DNA of 64,000 nucleotides from Tigriopus japonicus (GCA_010645155.1 CM021322.1:12530215-12594214); one strand, 5' to 3'; numbered from the stretch's first letter, positions 21,357 to 33,038 are shown. Notes: generated from the letters alone by a model not told the origin. Made by a program: numbers and translations.

Positions 21357-22086
21357 AAAGAAACTTAGAGCGACTGTTCTGATTATCCTAAACAAAGTTG
21401 CGATTCATTTGCGGAATGAAGATTATGTTGCATTCTTCATGTAAAATATATTGGTATTTGAAAACAAAAAGCGGCTTTTGTCTTGCTTTATTGTCAAGCT
21501 TTTTATTTTGCATTATCATCATTTTGATTATTATTAAATACCATTCATAATTGATCAACTTTATGATGGAAAAAAGTAATGTTCTGTGTTTCAATGTGTT
21601 ACATAAACATGATGTATGTTGGTTAGGTTTCTAAATTTAGGTGTAGGTTGAACCCTCTATAATGTTAAGATTCCGCCATTGGTTAGAGCAGGGTTTGGAG
21701 GCTCATCAGTAGAGCTTTTGTGTATAAGTGAATACTTTGAGTGTCATTGATCGACTGTTTATTCACGTGAAAGGGAACAGAAAGAAGATCTTACAAAGCG
21801 TTGTTGGGGAGAAACGGGAAATCACCCGGTGAAACGCCGTTGATAGTAGCCCAACCCTCGGTTAGTACCGTACTATCATCGGACAAGAGCAACAGATGAA
21901 CCCAGATACACTTTCGTAAAGGAAAAGATACAGTAGAGCCAAAGGAAAAAGGTTGTTCTGCCGTTGATCAGAAAATCAAGAGGGTTTGTAACAGCTTGCT
22001 CTTTCTCTTTGCTCGCGTCAGCAATGCGCTAGCCCTACACCTTGAAACGTCTGGAAACTTTGCTAGATTCCAAAAAATATTTTTTT

Positions 22087-22271
22087 TCTGGCCCCACCTT
22101 TGAAGAAACATCCAAATCCTGGCCCCACCTTTGAAGAAACATCCAAATCCTGGCCCCACCTTTGAAGAAACATCCAAATCCTGGCCCCACCTTTGAAGAA
22201 ACATCCAAATCCTGGCCCCACCTTTGAAGAAACATCCAAATCCTGGCCCCACCTTTGAAGAAACATCCAAA
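22087..22271. repeat. 31-bp tandem array, 6 units (right arm)
   Basis: The same array in reverse orientation with only six units, nineteen fewer than the left arm. Confidence 0.95.
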
Positions 22272-22806
22272 AGATAAGGCAGTCCTCATATGGAAGGATT
22301 GGTCGTGCAAATATTTTCGAGTAGTATTACCTTACCCACGAAATGAGTGCACCGCAGTTTCACCTCTTTCCATCCAAAGGATGGATCTCCTTTCCAAAGG
22401 AGACATTTGCCAAAAGTCCCTTTAGGAAGTGCTTTCATCCACGAGAGGAGACGGGATTCAAGGAACCTGGTTGAGGATCGCTAATGAGGATTACCGAGGA
22501 TCGAGCAGCTTGTTGAGGAACGCCCACCATCCAAAGCCATCACGAGTGGAGGAACTCCTTCACTCGTGTGGAGCCATCCCAAGACTGCCATTGGAAGACG
22601 ACTTCTGGTCACTCGAGTACCCGTAAGAAGTATTGCCCTTCATTTGTTCACTTGTCCACCCCTTCCCAAATACCCCCTTTTTGCCGGAGCTAGACAACTG
22701 AGATTTGCTTGTTCATGTAAATAGGTTAGTTAATAAAGTGGAACTGATTTATATATCAGGAAGTTTCTTTGCATTTAGTCAGGAGCTAGAGGATCAACTG
22801 AGAGTA

Positions 22807-22966
22807 CAGTCAACTTCGGATATAAGGGACCCGGCGGGACCATTGAAATTCGTCCCTTTTATCCGACTGTCCCTAATATCCGACCGAAATTGCATGGAAT
22901 TCGATCATCCGGACCTTCCAAAACAGTCCCTTAAAAGCGAAAATCCCTTATATCCGAGGTTGACTG
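22807..22966. mobile_element. Pogo/Tigger-like MITE (right arm)
   Basis: Mirror copy of the element at 13034-13193, with TA at both ends. Confidence 0.7.
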
Positions 22967-23434
22967 TAGTGATTAGCCCGACATGCAGGTGTAGACGTAG
23001 AGAGTGACCCCAGATTGCAATAGCTTGCTTTCTGTCTCTATCGTCAATTGGTATCATTTATAACCTTATTAGAAATGCCCTTAATAGGGTACTAACCGGA
23101 GGCCTGAAGATAGGTCTAATAAATTGAAGCCCAAGTATTAGGTGCTCTCTTAGTTTAAGAGCTATCAAGGTAATCAACCTAGTGCTTGGGTCAGAGGTAT
23201 CTATTTGAGCCCATCCACTTTGGGAATTATATGTCAGGGCCTTTCAACCCCTGATTGTGGATGGGACAATCCTGTCTTGTATTAAGGAGAGGATCACCAA
23301 AGAAAAGACAACAATGAGGCAACTAATATCTGCCCGAATTCGTCTACAAGTAAATATTAAACATGAGAAAGGTGACTTGAATTGTGCTACACTTCTGCAT
23401 ATACAACATATTTTTAAATTTAAATAACTCGCTA

Positions 23435-23535
23435 GACAGCCATTCATGAAAACCTTGGAAATCTCCTCTTGAGAGAGTTGAATTCGTGCCAATTCTCTCA
23501 AGAGGAAATTTCCAAGGTTTTCGTGAATGGCTGTC
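23435..23535. repeat. 101-bp hairpin at the LINE 5' end (right arm)
   Basis: Mirror copy of the hairpin at 12465-12565. Confidence 0.75.
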
Positions 23536-25002
23536 AAGCATTGATTGGGCAATGCAATTTTCATCAATTTCTGTTGACAAGGCTTGGACGAAATTCAAGG
23601 GGGCTAAAATATGGAATGGAAAAGATTTTCACGTGGAGGCCAAGGCGTGAGAGAAAGCGTCCTCCTTGGTTCAATGGAGCCATTCTGCGACAAATCAAAA
23701 GGAAGGCATCACTTTGGAAGAAATTCAAAAAATCCGGATCCGCAAACGATAAAGAGAAGTTCAAAGAACAGAAGAGGATCGTTCAGAGGGAAGTTCGAAG
23801 GTCAAAGTTGGCATACGAAGCAAAGTTGTCTTCAAGCCAGAACCATCGTGGTCTCTTCGGCTACGTGAACAGTATTCGAAAGTCTGGTCGTTCGTTTGAA
23901 CCACTATTTGATGACGCAGGGACCCTTTGCTCAGGGGAGGCTGAAGTGGTCGAGCTCCTGAACTCGTACTTTTCTTCGGTGTTTATCGAGCAGTCTGCAT
24001 GTCACCCTAGTGGAGTGGTTGGACCTTTTCCAAAGCGAAGCCTTACCCACATTGCAATTTATACTTAACATGTGGAAAAACGATTCCGAAAACGATTGCG
24101 AAAAAAAAGTCCTCAAGGATACATCTGAAGAGGCTATACGATGTGGTGAGTTTGCCGCTTGCTGTGCTATTCAACATGTCAATCCCGTTTGGGACAATTC
24201 CAATCGAATGAAAAACTGCAAACGTAACTCCCCTTCACAAAGGTGGTGATAGACGACTTCCAAGCAACTACCGCCCGATTTCTCTTAAAAGTGTCCCGTG
24301 AAGAGTGATGGAGGCTTTGGTTAAGGAAAAAATGAGCGAATTTCTTATGAACGAGAAGAGGCTCCCCGAAGACCAGCATGGATTTCTTCCTGGCTGATCC
24401 TGCACTACAAATCACCTCGTCTTTCAGAACTATTTGTCAAGGTCTTTGGATGAGGGATGTGGGATGGATGCAATCTATTTGGACTTCTCGAAGGCTTTTG
24501 ACAAAGTGAATCACCGATTACTTGGGGCAAAGCTGGCGTCGATTTGAATAGGGGGTAACGTTCTTTCCTGGATATCAAATTGGTTGACCAACCGAAGGCA
24601 ACGCGTTTTACTGAATGGAAAATGGTCAAATTGGAGGGATGTTCCGTCTGGGGTACCGCAAGGGAGTGTCTTAGGTCCTTTGTTATTTGTCATCTACATT
24701 GACGACCTACGGACCAAAAATGGATCTATTGATGATGTCAAGCTGTTTCTAAAAATGGCTTCGCCAGAGGACGCCGTTGCTCTGCAAAGAGACCTGGATG
24801 AAATTGAATGTTGATCGAGAGCGAACAAAATGTCATTGAACCCAAAGAAAACCACAGTTTTACACTTCGGTTCACGGATTTCGAGCGGGATCGCACCATC
24901 CAAGATGAATGGCGTTGAAATAAACGTGGTTCAGAGTCAACAGGATTTGGGTGTTGTTTTTGACTCTAAAGGCACATTTTCATCCCATTGCTCAGAAGTT
25001 GC
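23480..25002 (+). pseudogene. LINE reverse transcriptase pseudogene (right arm copy, truncated)
   Basis: Mirror copy of the LINE at 10920-12520, with the same stops and motifs (AFDKVNH, SGVPQGSVLGPLL, LNPKKTTVLHFG). It is cut at 25002 right after the codons for CSEVA; the ORF then runs into unrelated sequence. Confidence 0.8.
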
Positions 25003-26954
25003 CAATATTTGCAACAAACAGTTTGCATTGGAATTTTGCGAAAATTTGACCTTATGTCTTACAATGTTTAATAAAAGTACCAAAGAAAAAAGAATCCAAA
25101 AATATACCTGATAAGTTAGTTTAAAGTTATATTATATATCAATCTTACAAACTAGACAATATCATAGAGAAACGAAAAATTATTATTTATTTTTGCGACA
25201 TCGAAAATGTAAATTATTTTCCTAGGCAATTGCTGCAACATACAGCCGGAGCATTTCATGGCATAATTCGATGCATTTTAAAGTCTTCAAGTAGTGATAG
25301 TTATTAATCTGTTCAATAGATATTGATCAAATTTCGTATCAACTCATAACTAAGGACCCTCTCAATATCTAATATGGTTTGGGAAAATATATTGGTTTTA
25401 ATGGTTTTAAGTGAATTAATATAGTTATTTGAGCTACTTTTAATATGTATGCATTCACAAGATATCTTCATTATGACACTGTGACATCAAAAATCGTAAT
25501 TAGAAGTCTTGGCATTTGAGCAAACACTTTCATAGAGCACAGCTAACCACCATGATCGATAAAACTCGAAATCGAACTAGTTCGAGTTTTGCCAAATTGG
25601 TCTCTGCTTAGGTTTTCAAAAAGTTCAATACAACCTGCCCTTTTTAACACCGATAAAGTTTCGGGTCAAAACTGGCAGCACTCCTGGTTCGAAACACATC
25701 ACCTAGTAAAAAGCACTAAAACGCGTCCCAAACTTCTGCGAATTTGCATCAGAGTTGCAAATTAAACTCAGATTCGTATTTATTAGATACTTGAGGAGAC
25801 GCAAACTCTCTTTGAGCGAACCTACTTCGCAACCTTCCGTGAAAATACTCGCCAAACCCCAAAATTCACATCACGAGTAACGATTGCTTCTGATCCGCAG
25901 CATGAGTTTAGTTTACGATAGGATCTGACATCAAAAGAGAACGTAGCTTTCGGTCATCAAAGACATAATAGTTAGAAATGGCGGAATATAGCAATCATGA
26001 TGGCACGCACAGTTCAAGGTAAATCAGTTCATTTGTGATTGCCACGAAAGCTAATTGCCACTAACGTCAAAATCAAAATATTATATGATGCCCCTTCAGG
26101 AAAACTCATCTCCAATCACTGGCTATTTGTGCCACAACAATGTTTGAAATGTCAAAACTAGACGTCTAGGTCCAAAGTTAAATAACCCTACTGTAAATGT
26201 TCAAAATTAGGTGCCCGTTTTTTGATCCCCAAAAATGGCAACCAAAAATTTCCAAGGCGAATTTTACCCAGGACTTTTGACTTCTGTATCATGATTGGGC
26301 CGAAATTATTTTTCTTTTTTCTTACAAAGGAAAACTGATTGGGTTTATGTGGACAAGGATGGATGATTCTCGCTTTTGTTTTGTGGTTTTGTTCCTTCCC
26401 TCCTATTTTCTGGATAAGGGCGGAATGTTCCAGGTTTCAGACTGATACGGCTTGGCCATATTCTATTTATAGGTGAAAATGTTGATACATACGGTAATGG
26501 AAAACCCCTTTGCCATGAAACTTGATATTGAGTGCGTCCCTCGTTGAGTCAAGATCACGTTCAAATGAGACCTTCAAATAGGTTTGTTAGGAAGCCGTTG
26601 CTTTCTTGATACTTTGTGCCAGAAGAGAACCATTATCACTTTCAATTTGCGAGTCTTTGGGGGTCTTAGAAACCAGTGTCGGGCACGATTTTGGTCATTC
26701 TTGATTTAGAATGAGAATGAAAGACTCAGTTTTCAGTCTTTCGATGTGATATCTCAAATCAATGACATGTTACGAATACAAAGAAGCAATATTGTATGTA
26801 CTTTTTGATATGATTTATTTAGTATTTAGTGTTCCTGACGTTTCATAAAATGGAACTAAACTGAATGCTTCACATCATTCAGGGAATGCAAGCCCTTAGT
26901 ATTTTTCTATTTTTACCTTTAGAGTACTTAATGCAATGATAGAGTTCTTTTTTT
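25003..26954. other. Intergenic, no feature supported
   Basis: About 1.95 kb of AT-rich DNA without a credible ORF. A short inverted motif around 25562-25590 (ACTCGAA/TTCGAGT) and the neighbouring 'CCAAATTGGTCTC' recur in inverse orientation near 47870-47905, suggesting an old dispersed repeat. Confidence 0.4.
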
Positions 26955-27740
26955 TGGGGGGGGGGCGGATTTTTTAATACCGCTACAAGGAATGGTATTC
27001 CCTGTAAAGAGATTATTATAGTTTCAATAATTAATGTTTATATGAAATTTGATCTACCAATGAGTTACTGTTGGCAGATCTATACAACCCTTGTATAGTG
27101 GGTTGGTCAGGAATAGTTTTTAAAAATTTGTCCAATCCTGCCTTAAATGCTGTTAGAGGATCAGCTCCTACATATTCCCGACGAAGGCAAGTAGGCAACA
27201 AATTGAACAATGAAGGAGCCCGATAAAGAAGAGAGGAGGACTTCATTGTTCGAACTAGCCTTGATTCCTTAGGATTTGGAGGTGCTCTCAGAACGCACGT
27301 AAAACCTCTACGATCGCTACAACTGATCTCAAATCCTGGGTTAGGACAGAGCCCATGAATGCTCTTGAAAACATACAGTATCAGATACCTTTCATACCTT
27401 CTCTGAGTACTGTACAACCCTAACTTCTTGAGCCTCTCCCAGTACGAGAGCTCTCTCATTCCTGTGATGTTCCTAGTAAAACATCTTTGGACCTGCTCGA
27501 CCTTTTGCAAACCTGCTGAACTCATTGGAGCCCAAATGGGTGAGGCATATTCCAGATGCGGCTGAACAATCGACTTGCACAGAGTTAGCATCGCAATACT
27601 ATCTCTGGACTTCAAGTGTGATAGATCCAGCCACATGTTTGAAATGCCTTCCCCACTTTCAACTGGATTTGCTCATCAAACTTTCCATCATGTTGGACGA
27701 TGATCATTCATCAAATGCAAAATGTAAAGAACACCAGTAA
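26955..27740 (-). pseudogene. LINE 3' end (Jockey/CR1-like), 5' truncated
   Basis: The frame at 27636-27031 has SRDSIAMLTLCKSIVQPHLE, YASPIWAP, QRCFTRNITGM, ERLKKLGLYSTQRRYER and further conserved C-terminal residues, then a stop. This is the region after the RT domain of Jockey/CR1-type elements. A 3' UTR follows, with a tail CCTTGTAGCGGTATTAAAAA that also ends the two SINEs here. Upstream of 27636 the coding similarity decays with stops. Reverse transcriptase catalytic motifs are absent. Confidence 0.75.
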
Positions 27741-28133
27741 AGAGAAAACAAGATACAAAGAGAATGTTTCATGAATTCTTAATTGTGGCAAAACGGGACA
27801 AAAAACATTGATAATGTCTCAAAAAGGCAAGTATAATGATCTGAACACTTCATCTGATTTCATTTGATGTTTTCCATTTCGACCTCAGATTTCTAACTTT
27901 CACAAAAAAAAATCTGCCACAGTTCAAGAATTTCCATCAATTTTGTTTCCTAATGGTTTACCAGAGATACATCCAAGTATTCTTATTTTCTTTTGTCGAC
28001 ATATTCACCGAAAGATTTGTTTAGAGATCTAAAAAAGAGTGAATGATGAGGTTTGTGCCATTTCAATGCATTCTTTAATATTATTAAATACTTTCTTTAT
28101 TCTTTAACATTTTCAATTTTTCATGTTCAAAAG
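27741..28133. other. Intergenic, nothing recognised
   Basis: AT-rich spacer between the LINE and the tRNA-like sequence. Confidence 0.45.
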
Positions 28134-28211
28134 GGGGAGATGGTATAGCGCAGTTGGTTAACACGCGACCGAGCTATGCTCGGGATCATGGGTTCGATCC
28201 CAGGTCTCCCC
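28134..28211 (+). tRNA. tRNA-like sequence, probably a tRNA pseudogene or SINE head
   Basis: Has a 7-bp acceptor-type stem GGGGAGA/TCTCCCC, an A box TAGCGCAGTTGG and a B box GGTTCGATCCC. The T loop is one base short, and the anticodon arm (CCGAG...CTCGG) does not give a standard seven-base loop with U33. A functional tRNA is doubtful, and no isotype can be assigned. A second fragment (TGGTCTAGTGG at about 28230) resembles a tRNA 5' half. Confidence 0.45.
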
Positions 28212-29406
28212 CCAACCATCCCCTCTCAATGGTCTAGTGGATAATCCGCCTCGAACGGCGACTCCAAAGAACCCAGAATGGGCCCCAAGACAATTAATAT
28301 TGTATCAACCTTATATATCTGTAGCCAATGAAAGATCTTCTCGCAATAAAACATTATAATTGGTGTGATGATTCACAAACCAACTGACCATATTATATTA
28401 CATTTCGTTCCCTGAAACCGGTGTTCTTAAACTTATTAAGGGCTAATTCCTTGAGCATTCCAATTTAGGCATAATCTAATCTAATTTTATAATTTCAGCA
28501 AATTTCAATTTGCAATTTTAATTTTAATTTCAGCAGGCTTTGGCGACCTCGGCCGTGGAGAAGGAGGCCATGTTCCGCTTCACCGACGACTTCAGAGACC
28601 CCAGGCTGTTGTGGGGCATCTTGTTGACCTTCCTCCTCAGCTCGGACCACAACTAGAAGTCGCATTGGTTGAGGTCAGGGCTGTTTGAAGGCCACTCGTC
28701 TTTCTTGACCACCACGTCAAATTTGCTGTTCAAAAAGTTCATGGAAACAATGGACACATGACACGGAGCAGAGTCCTGGATCCACATGAATTTGGTTCCT
28801 GGTGGGTATGAGGTTGCCAGCCAGGGCATCACGACCTTACTTAGAAGCTCCACGTACCTGGCGGCGTTGAGCCTGAATTTGGGAGGGAAGACATGGGCTG
28901 GCGGCATCACCTTCCCGTCGCTGCTGATGAGGCCAAAGACCATAATCTTGGCAGGATTCTTTGTTTTCATGATGGGAGGCACAACGGTTCTGTTCTTGGC
29001 AAGCCATCGGTTGTTCTGGGGGTTGTACGCGCCATCCACCGTGAAGATTGACTCATCTGAGAAAAGTCTGACCGTCCTCGGATTGACCTTGCAGATTCTG
29101 CGCAACTTCTTGCCCCTCTCAAGCCTGGTGGCCTTCATCTTCTCGGTAAGAAGGTGGCTTCTGCCTCTGACGTAGGAGGTCAAGTTCAGGTCCTCCTTGA
29201 CGGCCCTGGCCACAGTCCTCTTGCTCACGGACCGCTTGGCTGCGTGGGCCGATATGGACACAGCTGAGTTGGCCTCGATGGACCTACTCAGGCCCGCCAA
29301 GAACCTGGGGGTCCACTTTTTTGCCCTGTGTGGGCCGCAGGGGGGCGTGGCTTATCCCCCGGCAAGACTGCAGCCTCTTCACGACCTCGTAGACGGTGGC
29401 CCTGGG

Positions 29407-29854
29407 CAAGAAGCACGGAAATCATGGAGTGGGAGGCTAGCAATGAGAAGTATGATTTCCAGCAGAAACGAACCATTTGCGTTCTTCTGCAAATGAGACC
29501 TGGCTTGCATTGAGAAGAACAAATTTCAAAATTCAGCCCAATCGAATGCCGGAGTGAAAAATTATGCCTTCTCAAACTTATGCACTGATGAGAGCATAGA
29601 ATGAATGAACTCGCCCTTTTGTGGTAAAATGATTACCACAAAAGGGCTAGTTCATTCATTCTCGGTAGGATTTGCACTGAACTTTGAGTGAGCATAACTT
29701 TTGTCTCTGACGTTCGATTGAGCTGAAAATTGAAATATGTATTCTTGTCAACATATGCAAGGTCTCATTTGCAGAAGAACGTAATTGAATTGTTCTTACT
29801 GGAAATCATTATTCTCATTGCTAGCCTCCCACTCCATGGTTCCAGTGCTTCTTG
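29407..29854. mobile_element. 448-bp foldback/MITE inserted in the mariner transposase
   Basis: The termini are CAAGAAGCAC and GTGCTTCTTG with inverted arms of about 110 bp. It is flanked by an exact 7-bp duplication CCCTGGG (29400-29406, 29855-29861). Removing one duplication restores the continuity of the transposase at this point, which proves insertion. The centre holds a 65-bp palindrome. No superfamily can be assigned from the 7-bp duplication alone. Confidence 0.82.
29598..29662. repeat. 65-bp near-perfect palindrome in nested element
   Basis: AGAATGAATGAAC and its inverse flank a core CCCTTTTGTGGTAA/TTACCACAAAAGGG. A related half-site occurs near 39585-39610 (GAATGAATGAGCTGGCCC). Confidence 0.75.
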
Positions 29855-30475
29855 CCCTGGGGTACTTGGTTGACTTGATGATGGCTCTGGCGTCGTTGCC
29901 GGCCGAGAGCAATTCAGCAATCACTTTACGCTTTTGTTCCTGGGGCTTCGTATTTCCGGATTTAAACAAAAAAAAATTAACAAACATTCAAAACCGGTTT
30001 TTGGTCAAACCAGAAAAACGCGGGAAATAAAAATATTCCTCTTGCTTCAGGAGATATACGTCATCCAAGTTTTGTCTGGATACTTCTGCCCCTCCCCGTA
30101 ATTTGAACCTCAACAACCACAATTCAATGATATAGTCAGAGTAGGGTTATGTACACGTATAGTATCTTTAACGCAGCTTGATTGATCCAATTTTATGATT
30201 TTACTTGCTTTGTTTTTGTTTCACACTATCTATAATTTGGAATGTTATCCTGACTCTTTTCAGCAATTAATTTAACGAGTGAATGATTTTTGTAACTAAG
30301 TTCACTAGGGATGGACTGAAAGCGCTTTTGGTCGTAGTATCGGTTTCGGTTATGCCTACCAAAACCAAAAGCAGATATGCACTATACAGAATGGAATTTG
30401 AAGACAAAATCAAATAATTTTTGGTCCAAAAATCTCTGAACATTAAGTTTTCCGATTTCTTAAACTTGTGATTAC

Positions 30476-31423
30476 TAGGGACAGGAAGTTAAGACGAATA
30501 AAACTGTCAAATTAAACGAAAAAAGACGAATAAAATTGCCTGATTAGACGAAAAAAGACGAATAAAATTGCCTGATTAGACGAAAAAAGACGAATAAAAT
30601 TGCCTGATTAGACGAAAAAAGACGAATAAAATTGCCTGATTAGACGAAAAAAGACGAATAAAATTGATCAATTAAACGAAAAAAAGACGAATAAAAGCTC
30701 CCAACGGACGAAAATACAGAAAAAATACTTGCAAAATGGAAAAAATCGAATTAATTTCCCAAAAGGCGAATGAACTTATAATATAAAAAAGAAGAAAAAT
30801 TAAATGCCCGTCCAGAAGAAAAAAGACGTTTTAAGCTGCTCCCACAAAATAGACGTCATGTATGTCCCTATTGATAAGGACCAATCTGTCTGAACTGATC
30901 TGACTGTCAAAAACGGCGAAATCTAGAAAATTTAAAAAAAGGAAGTACCTAACGAGCAAGAATTAGCCAGTAGTACATATGTCAAATAAAAACCAAAAGT
31001 TAAAAATGCCTTTTTAAAGGAACGTTTTTAGTACAGCTATAATTAAAATCAGATTTGTAAATCCAATAATGGTTCTGATGGCCTTTTCAACCCAATAGTA
31101 TTCTTTTCTTTCTGTTTCTGTCGAGCAACTGTACGAGTACAAGTTAATTTTTAAGTGTGGATTGTATTTTGTTTGTGCAAAACCGCAACTGACAATCAAA
31201 TTATTACATTGGCAATGATAGGTGGGGTTGAACTTTCTTTGAAGTTTTTATTTGCTTGGAAAATTGAAAAAAAAAACTAATCTAAGAAAATCCAAATTTT
31301 TGGCCAATTAGACGAAAAAAGACGTATAAAATCCAAATTAGACGAAAAAAATTTCGCGACGAATATAAGCCAAAAAGACGAAAAAAGACGAATAACTTTA
31401 TTCGTCTTAAGTTCCTGTCCCTA
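30476..31423. mobile_element. hAT-like MITE nested inside another MITE
   Basis: 948 bp. The inverted ends TAGGGACAGGAAGTTAAG and CTTAAGTTCCTGTCCCTA extend to about 28 bp with one mismatch. It has an exact 8-bp duplication GTGATTAC (30468-30475, 31424-31431). There is no transposase. The interior is rich in GACGAAAAAAGACGAATAAA motifs. Confidence 0.85.
30491..30695. repeat. 32-bp tandem repeat within nested hAT MITE
   Basis: Four near-identical units plus degenerate edges, built on AGACGAAAAAAGACGAATAA. The motif recurs near the right TIR (31308-31400), so it may be a subterminal binding repeat for a transposase. Confidence 0.8.
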
Positions 31424-31591
31424 GTGATTACCCAACATTCAACTCATTAGCAATTAAATCTTTTACAGTGAATTTTGCATTCATGTAATTTTGCATCGAG
31501 CTGCTTTCGGTTTCGGTTTTGGTTTAGCTCTCTTTCAGCCCAAACTTTCAGTTTCGATGATGGGCCCTTTTGGTTCATCATTAATGATCGC

Positions 31592-32098
31592 TAGGGACGG
31601 GCAAAACGTGTAAAAAGGTTTTTGGTAACATAAACACATTTATTTGCCTCTTTGCACTTTTCGCCTTTATTTGCACGATTTTTACGAATTTAGCCTAAAA
31701 TGAACACATTGTAGAGAGTTAGCTATTTGTTCTTCGAAAATGTTTACTTTTGGAAGATTTTTTTCAAATTTGAAAACTAAATCTGATTTTACGGCTCCCA
31801 GGGTAAGCTAGCCTAGTATTGATTACTACTACTTTGATAACTAAATTTTGCTCTACAAGATTGAAAAATAACAAGCAGATGACAAGAAAGTATCTGAAGC
31901 TTTTCGTTTCAGAAATTTCAGTTTTTTGCGAGTTTTTCCAATTTTATTTGCGCTTTTTTGGTTTTTTGGCTTTTGACCTGTTTCTGGATTTTATTTTACG
32001 ATTTTATTTATTTTACGATTTGTTTTACGATTACTGATTTTTGTGCAACTTTTGGTAACCAAAAGCTTGTTTTGAAATTCACTTTTTGCCCGTCCCTA
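31592..32098. mobile_element. hAT-like MITE (TAGGGACGGGCAAAA ends)
   Basis: 507 bp. The ends TAGGGACGGGCAAAACGTG and CACTTTTTGCCCGTCCCTA are inverted with one mismatch. The flanking octamers ATGATCGC (31584-31591) and ATGATCAC (32099-32106) agree at 7 of 8. The interior is very AT-rich with repeated TTTTACGATT. Confidence 0.8.
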
Positions 32099-32106
32099 AT
32101 GATCAC

Positions 32107-32809
32107 CCAGATTCATAGTTTTTTACTTCTTTGATCTAGCATTATCTTGATGAATAAGATACTTTTTTTAAGTGACACCCCCAGAATTCCTCGATATTTT
32201 TTTCTTTATTATTTGCCTTTTTGCATCATCACTGCACAATGAATCATATAGTTTCTTCCTTTTTCCATATAAGTTCATGTATTTAGTCTTCTTGGAGTTT
32301 TTGTGATCCAACATGAAAAAAAATCTTTTCTAGGTTGGCGGCTAGCAAAATAAATCATGTGAACACAACTTTTCTCAAACGAGGTACTTTGAAATGTAAC
32401 AAAAAACATTGCAGCCGAGTAACATTGAAGCATAACGTGAACGTGTCAGAGCACAAAACATAATTCCTCGATGATTTAGAATGTTCTTGAAAAATCGTTG
32501 CTTTATGTGTTTAGTGTAAGGTATTGTGACAGCTGTTGTTGTTTGACAAGGTTACGTGTTTCTGAGTGAACCTCTGAGCTCAGTTCAATCGTGAGCCTCT
32601 CTCTTTGTTAAGCACTCTATGATAGAATGTTTGTTGTCTTCTCCAATTTCAACTTTTGCTCCCCACTCAATTACCATGATGGATAATCGGAATCCAAGAA
32701 AAGTCAGAAGCATTGCAAGTGTTGTTTTCCTTGTTGGCGAGCGAGTGTTAGTGAGATGGATACAGATGGCCACCAAATCCCTCTTCACGGACCATTTATA
32801 TTGTCAATG
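32107..32809. other. 3' flank of the GPCR gene, nothing else recognised
   Basis: Downstream (minus strand) of the GPCR stop codon. It contains possible AATAAA on the minus strand near 32205-32212. No independent gene was seen. Confidence 0.4.
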
Positions 32810-33038
32810 TCAATGTGTATTGACACCGCTTTTAACCACTGAATTGTATTTCTGAGTAGGGATCATCAGGTACTGTGAAGAAACCTCGGGTCTGGGAATC
32901 AAGGTCGGTCTTGTTGATTCACTTGGAGCTAGAGCTTTCAAGGTTAAGTCATCCTCAGGTGAGGAGTTCAAACGAGGTTTTGAGAATCGAAACCGTTTGG
33001 ACAATTCTTGCAGATGAAGCTTTTCGGTGAGGCCTTGT
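32810..33038 (-). CDS. GPCR coding exon 4 (C-terminal tail)
   Basis: The acceptor TTTTCTTCTAG has the required phase (completing Arg of EKFR). It encodes a 75-residue Ser/Thr/Pro-rich cytoplasmic tail ending at TGA 32810-32812. There is no family motif, so this exon rests on splice phase and composition. Confidence 0.68.

Larger units (their letters stand above)
18962..25002 (-). repeat. Right arm of giant inverted duplication
   Basis: Inverted copy of 10998-17627. It starts immediately after the N gap and ends at 25002 inside the LINE RT, where sequence changes to unrelated DNA. The left copy keeps plausible LINE sequence across the same point, so this arm is more likely the derived one. 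Confidence 0.93.
28530..29990 (-). pseudogene. Tc1/mariner transposase pseudogene, interrupted
   Basis: Minus strand. The N-terminal helix-turn-helix part (KPQEQKRKVIAELL, then KSTKYPRA) lies at about 29970-29862 and is separated by a nested element (29407-29854) from its continuation TVYEVVKRLQSCRG. A frameshift near 29290 leads into the catalytic domain with LFSDESIFTVDG (first Asp), WIQDSAPCH (second) and WPSNSPDLNQCDF (third, about 32 residues on). The next codon is TAG where the family normally has Tyr, and coding similarity continues to a stop at 28530. Insertion, frameshift and nonsense mutations make it dead. Confidence 0.85.
30306..31583. mobile_element. hAT-like MITE of the GGACCGAAAGC family, split by a second insertion
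   Basis: The left end TAGGGATGGACTGAAAGC and the degenerate right end GGTTCATCATTA match the MITE at 43067-43413. Both share AC-GAAA-type subterminal repeats (TCGGTTTCGGTT). The flanks AAGTTCAC (30298-30305) and ATGATCAC (seen after the adjacent element) agree at 6 of 8 positions. Its interior is interrupted at 30476-31423. Confidence 0.6.

Noticed and set aside
28220..28270. Second tRNA gene directly after 28211
   Set aside because: Only a 5'-half-like TGGTCTAGTGG segment is present; no T arm or acceptor 3' strand was found.
30491..30695. CRISPR-like array
   Set aside because: It is a head-to-tail tandem repeat with no unique spacers, inside a eukaryotic MITE.
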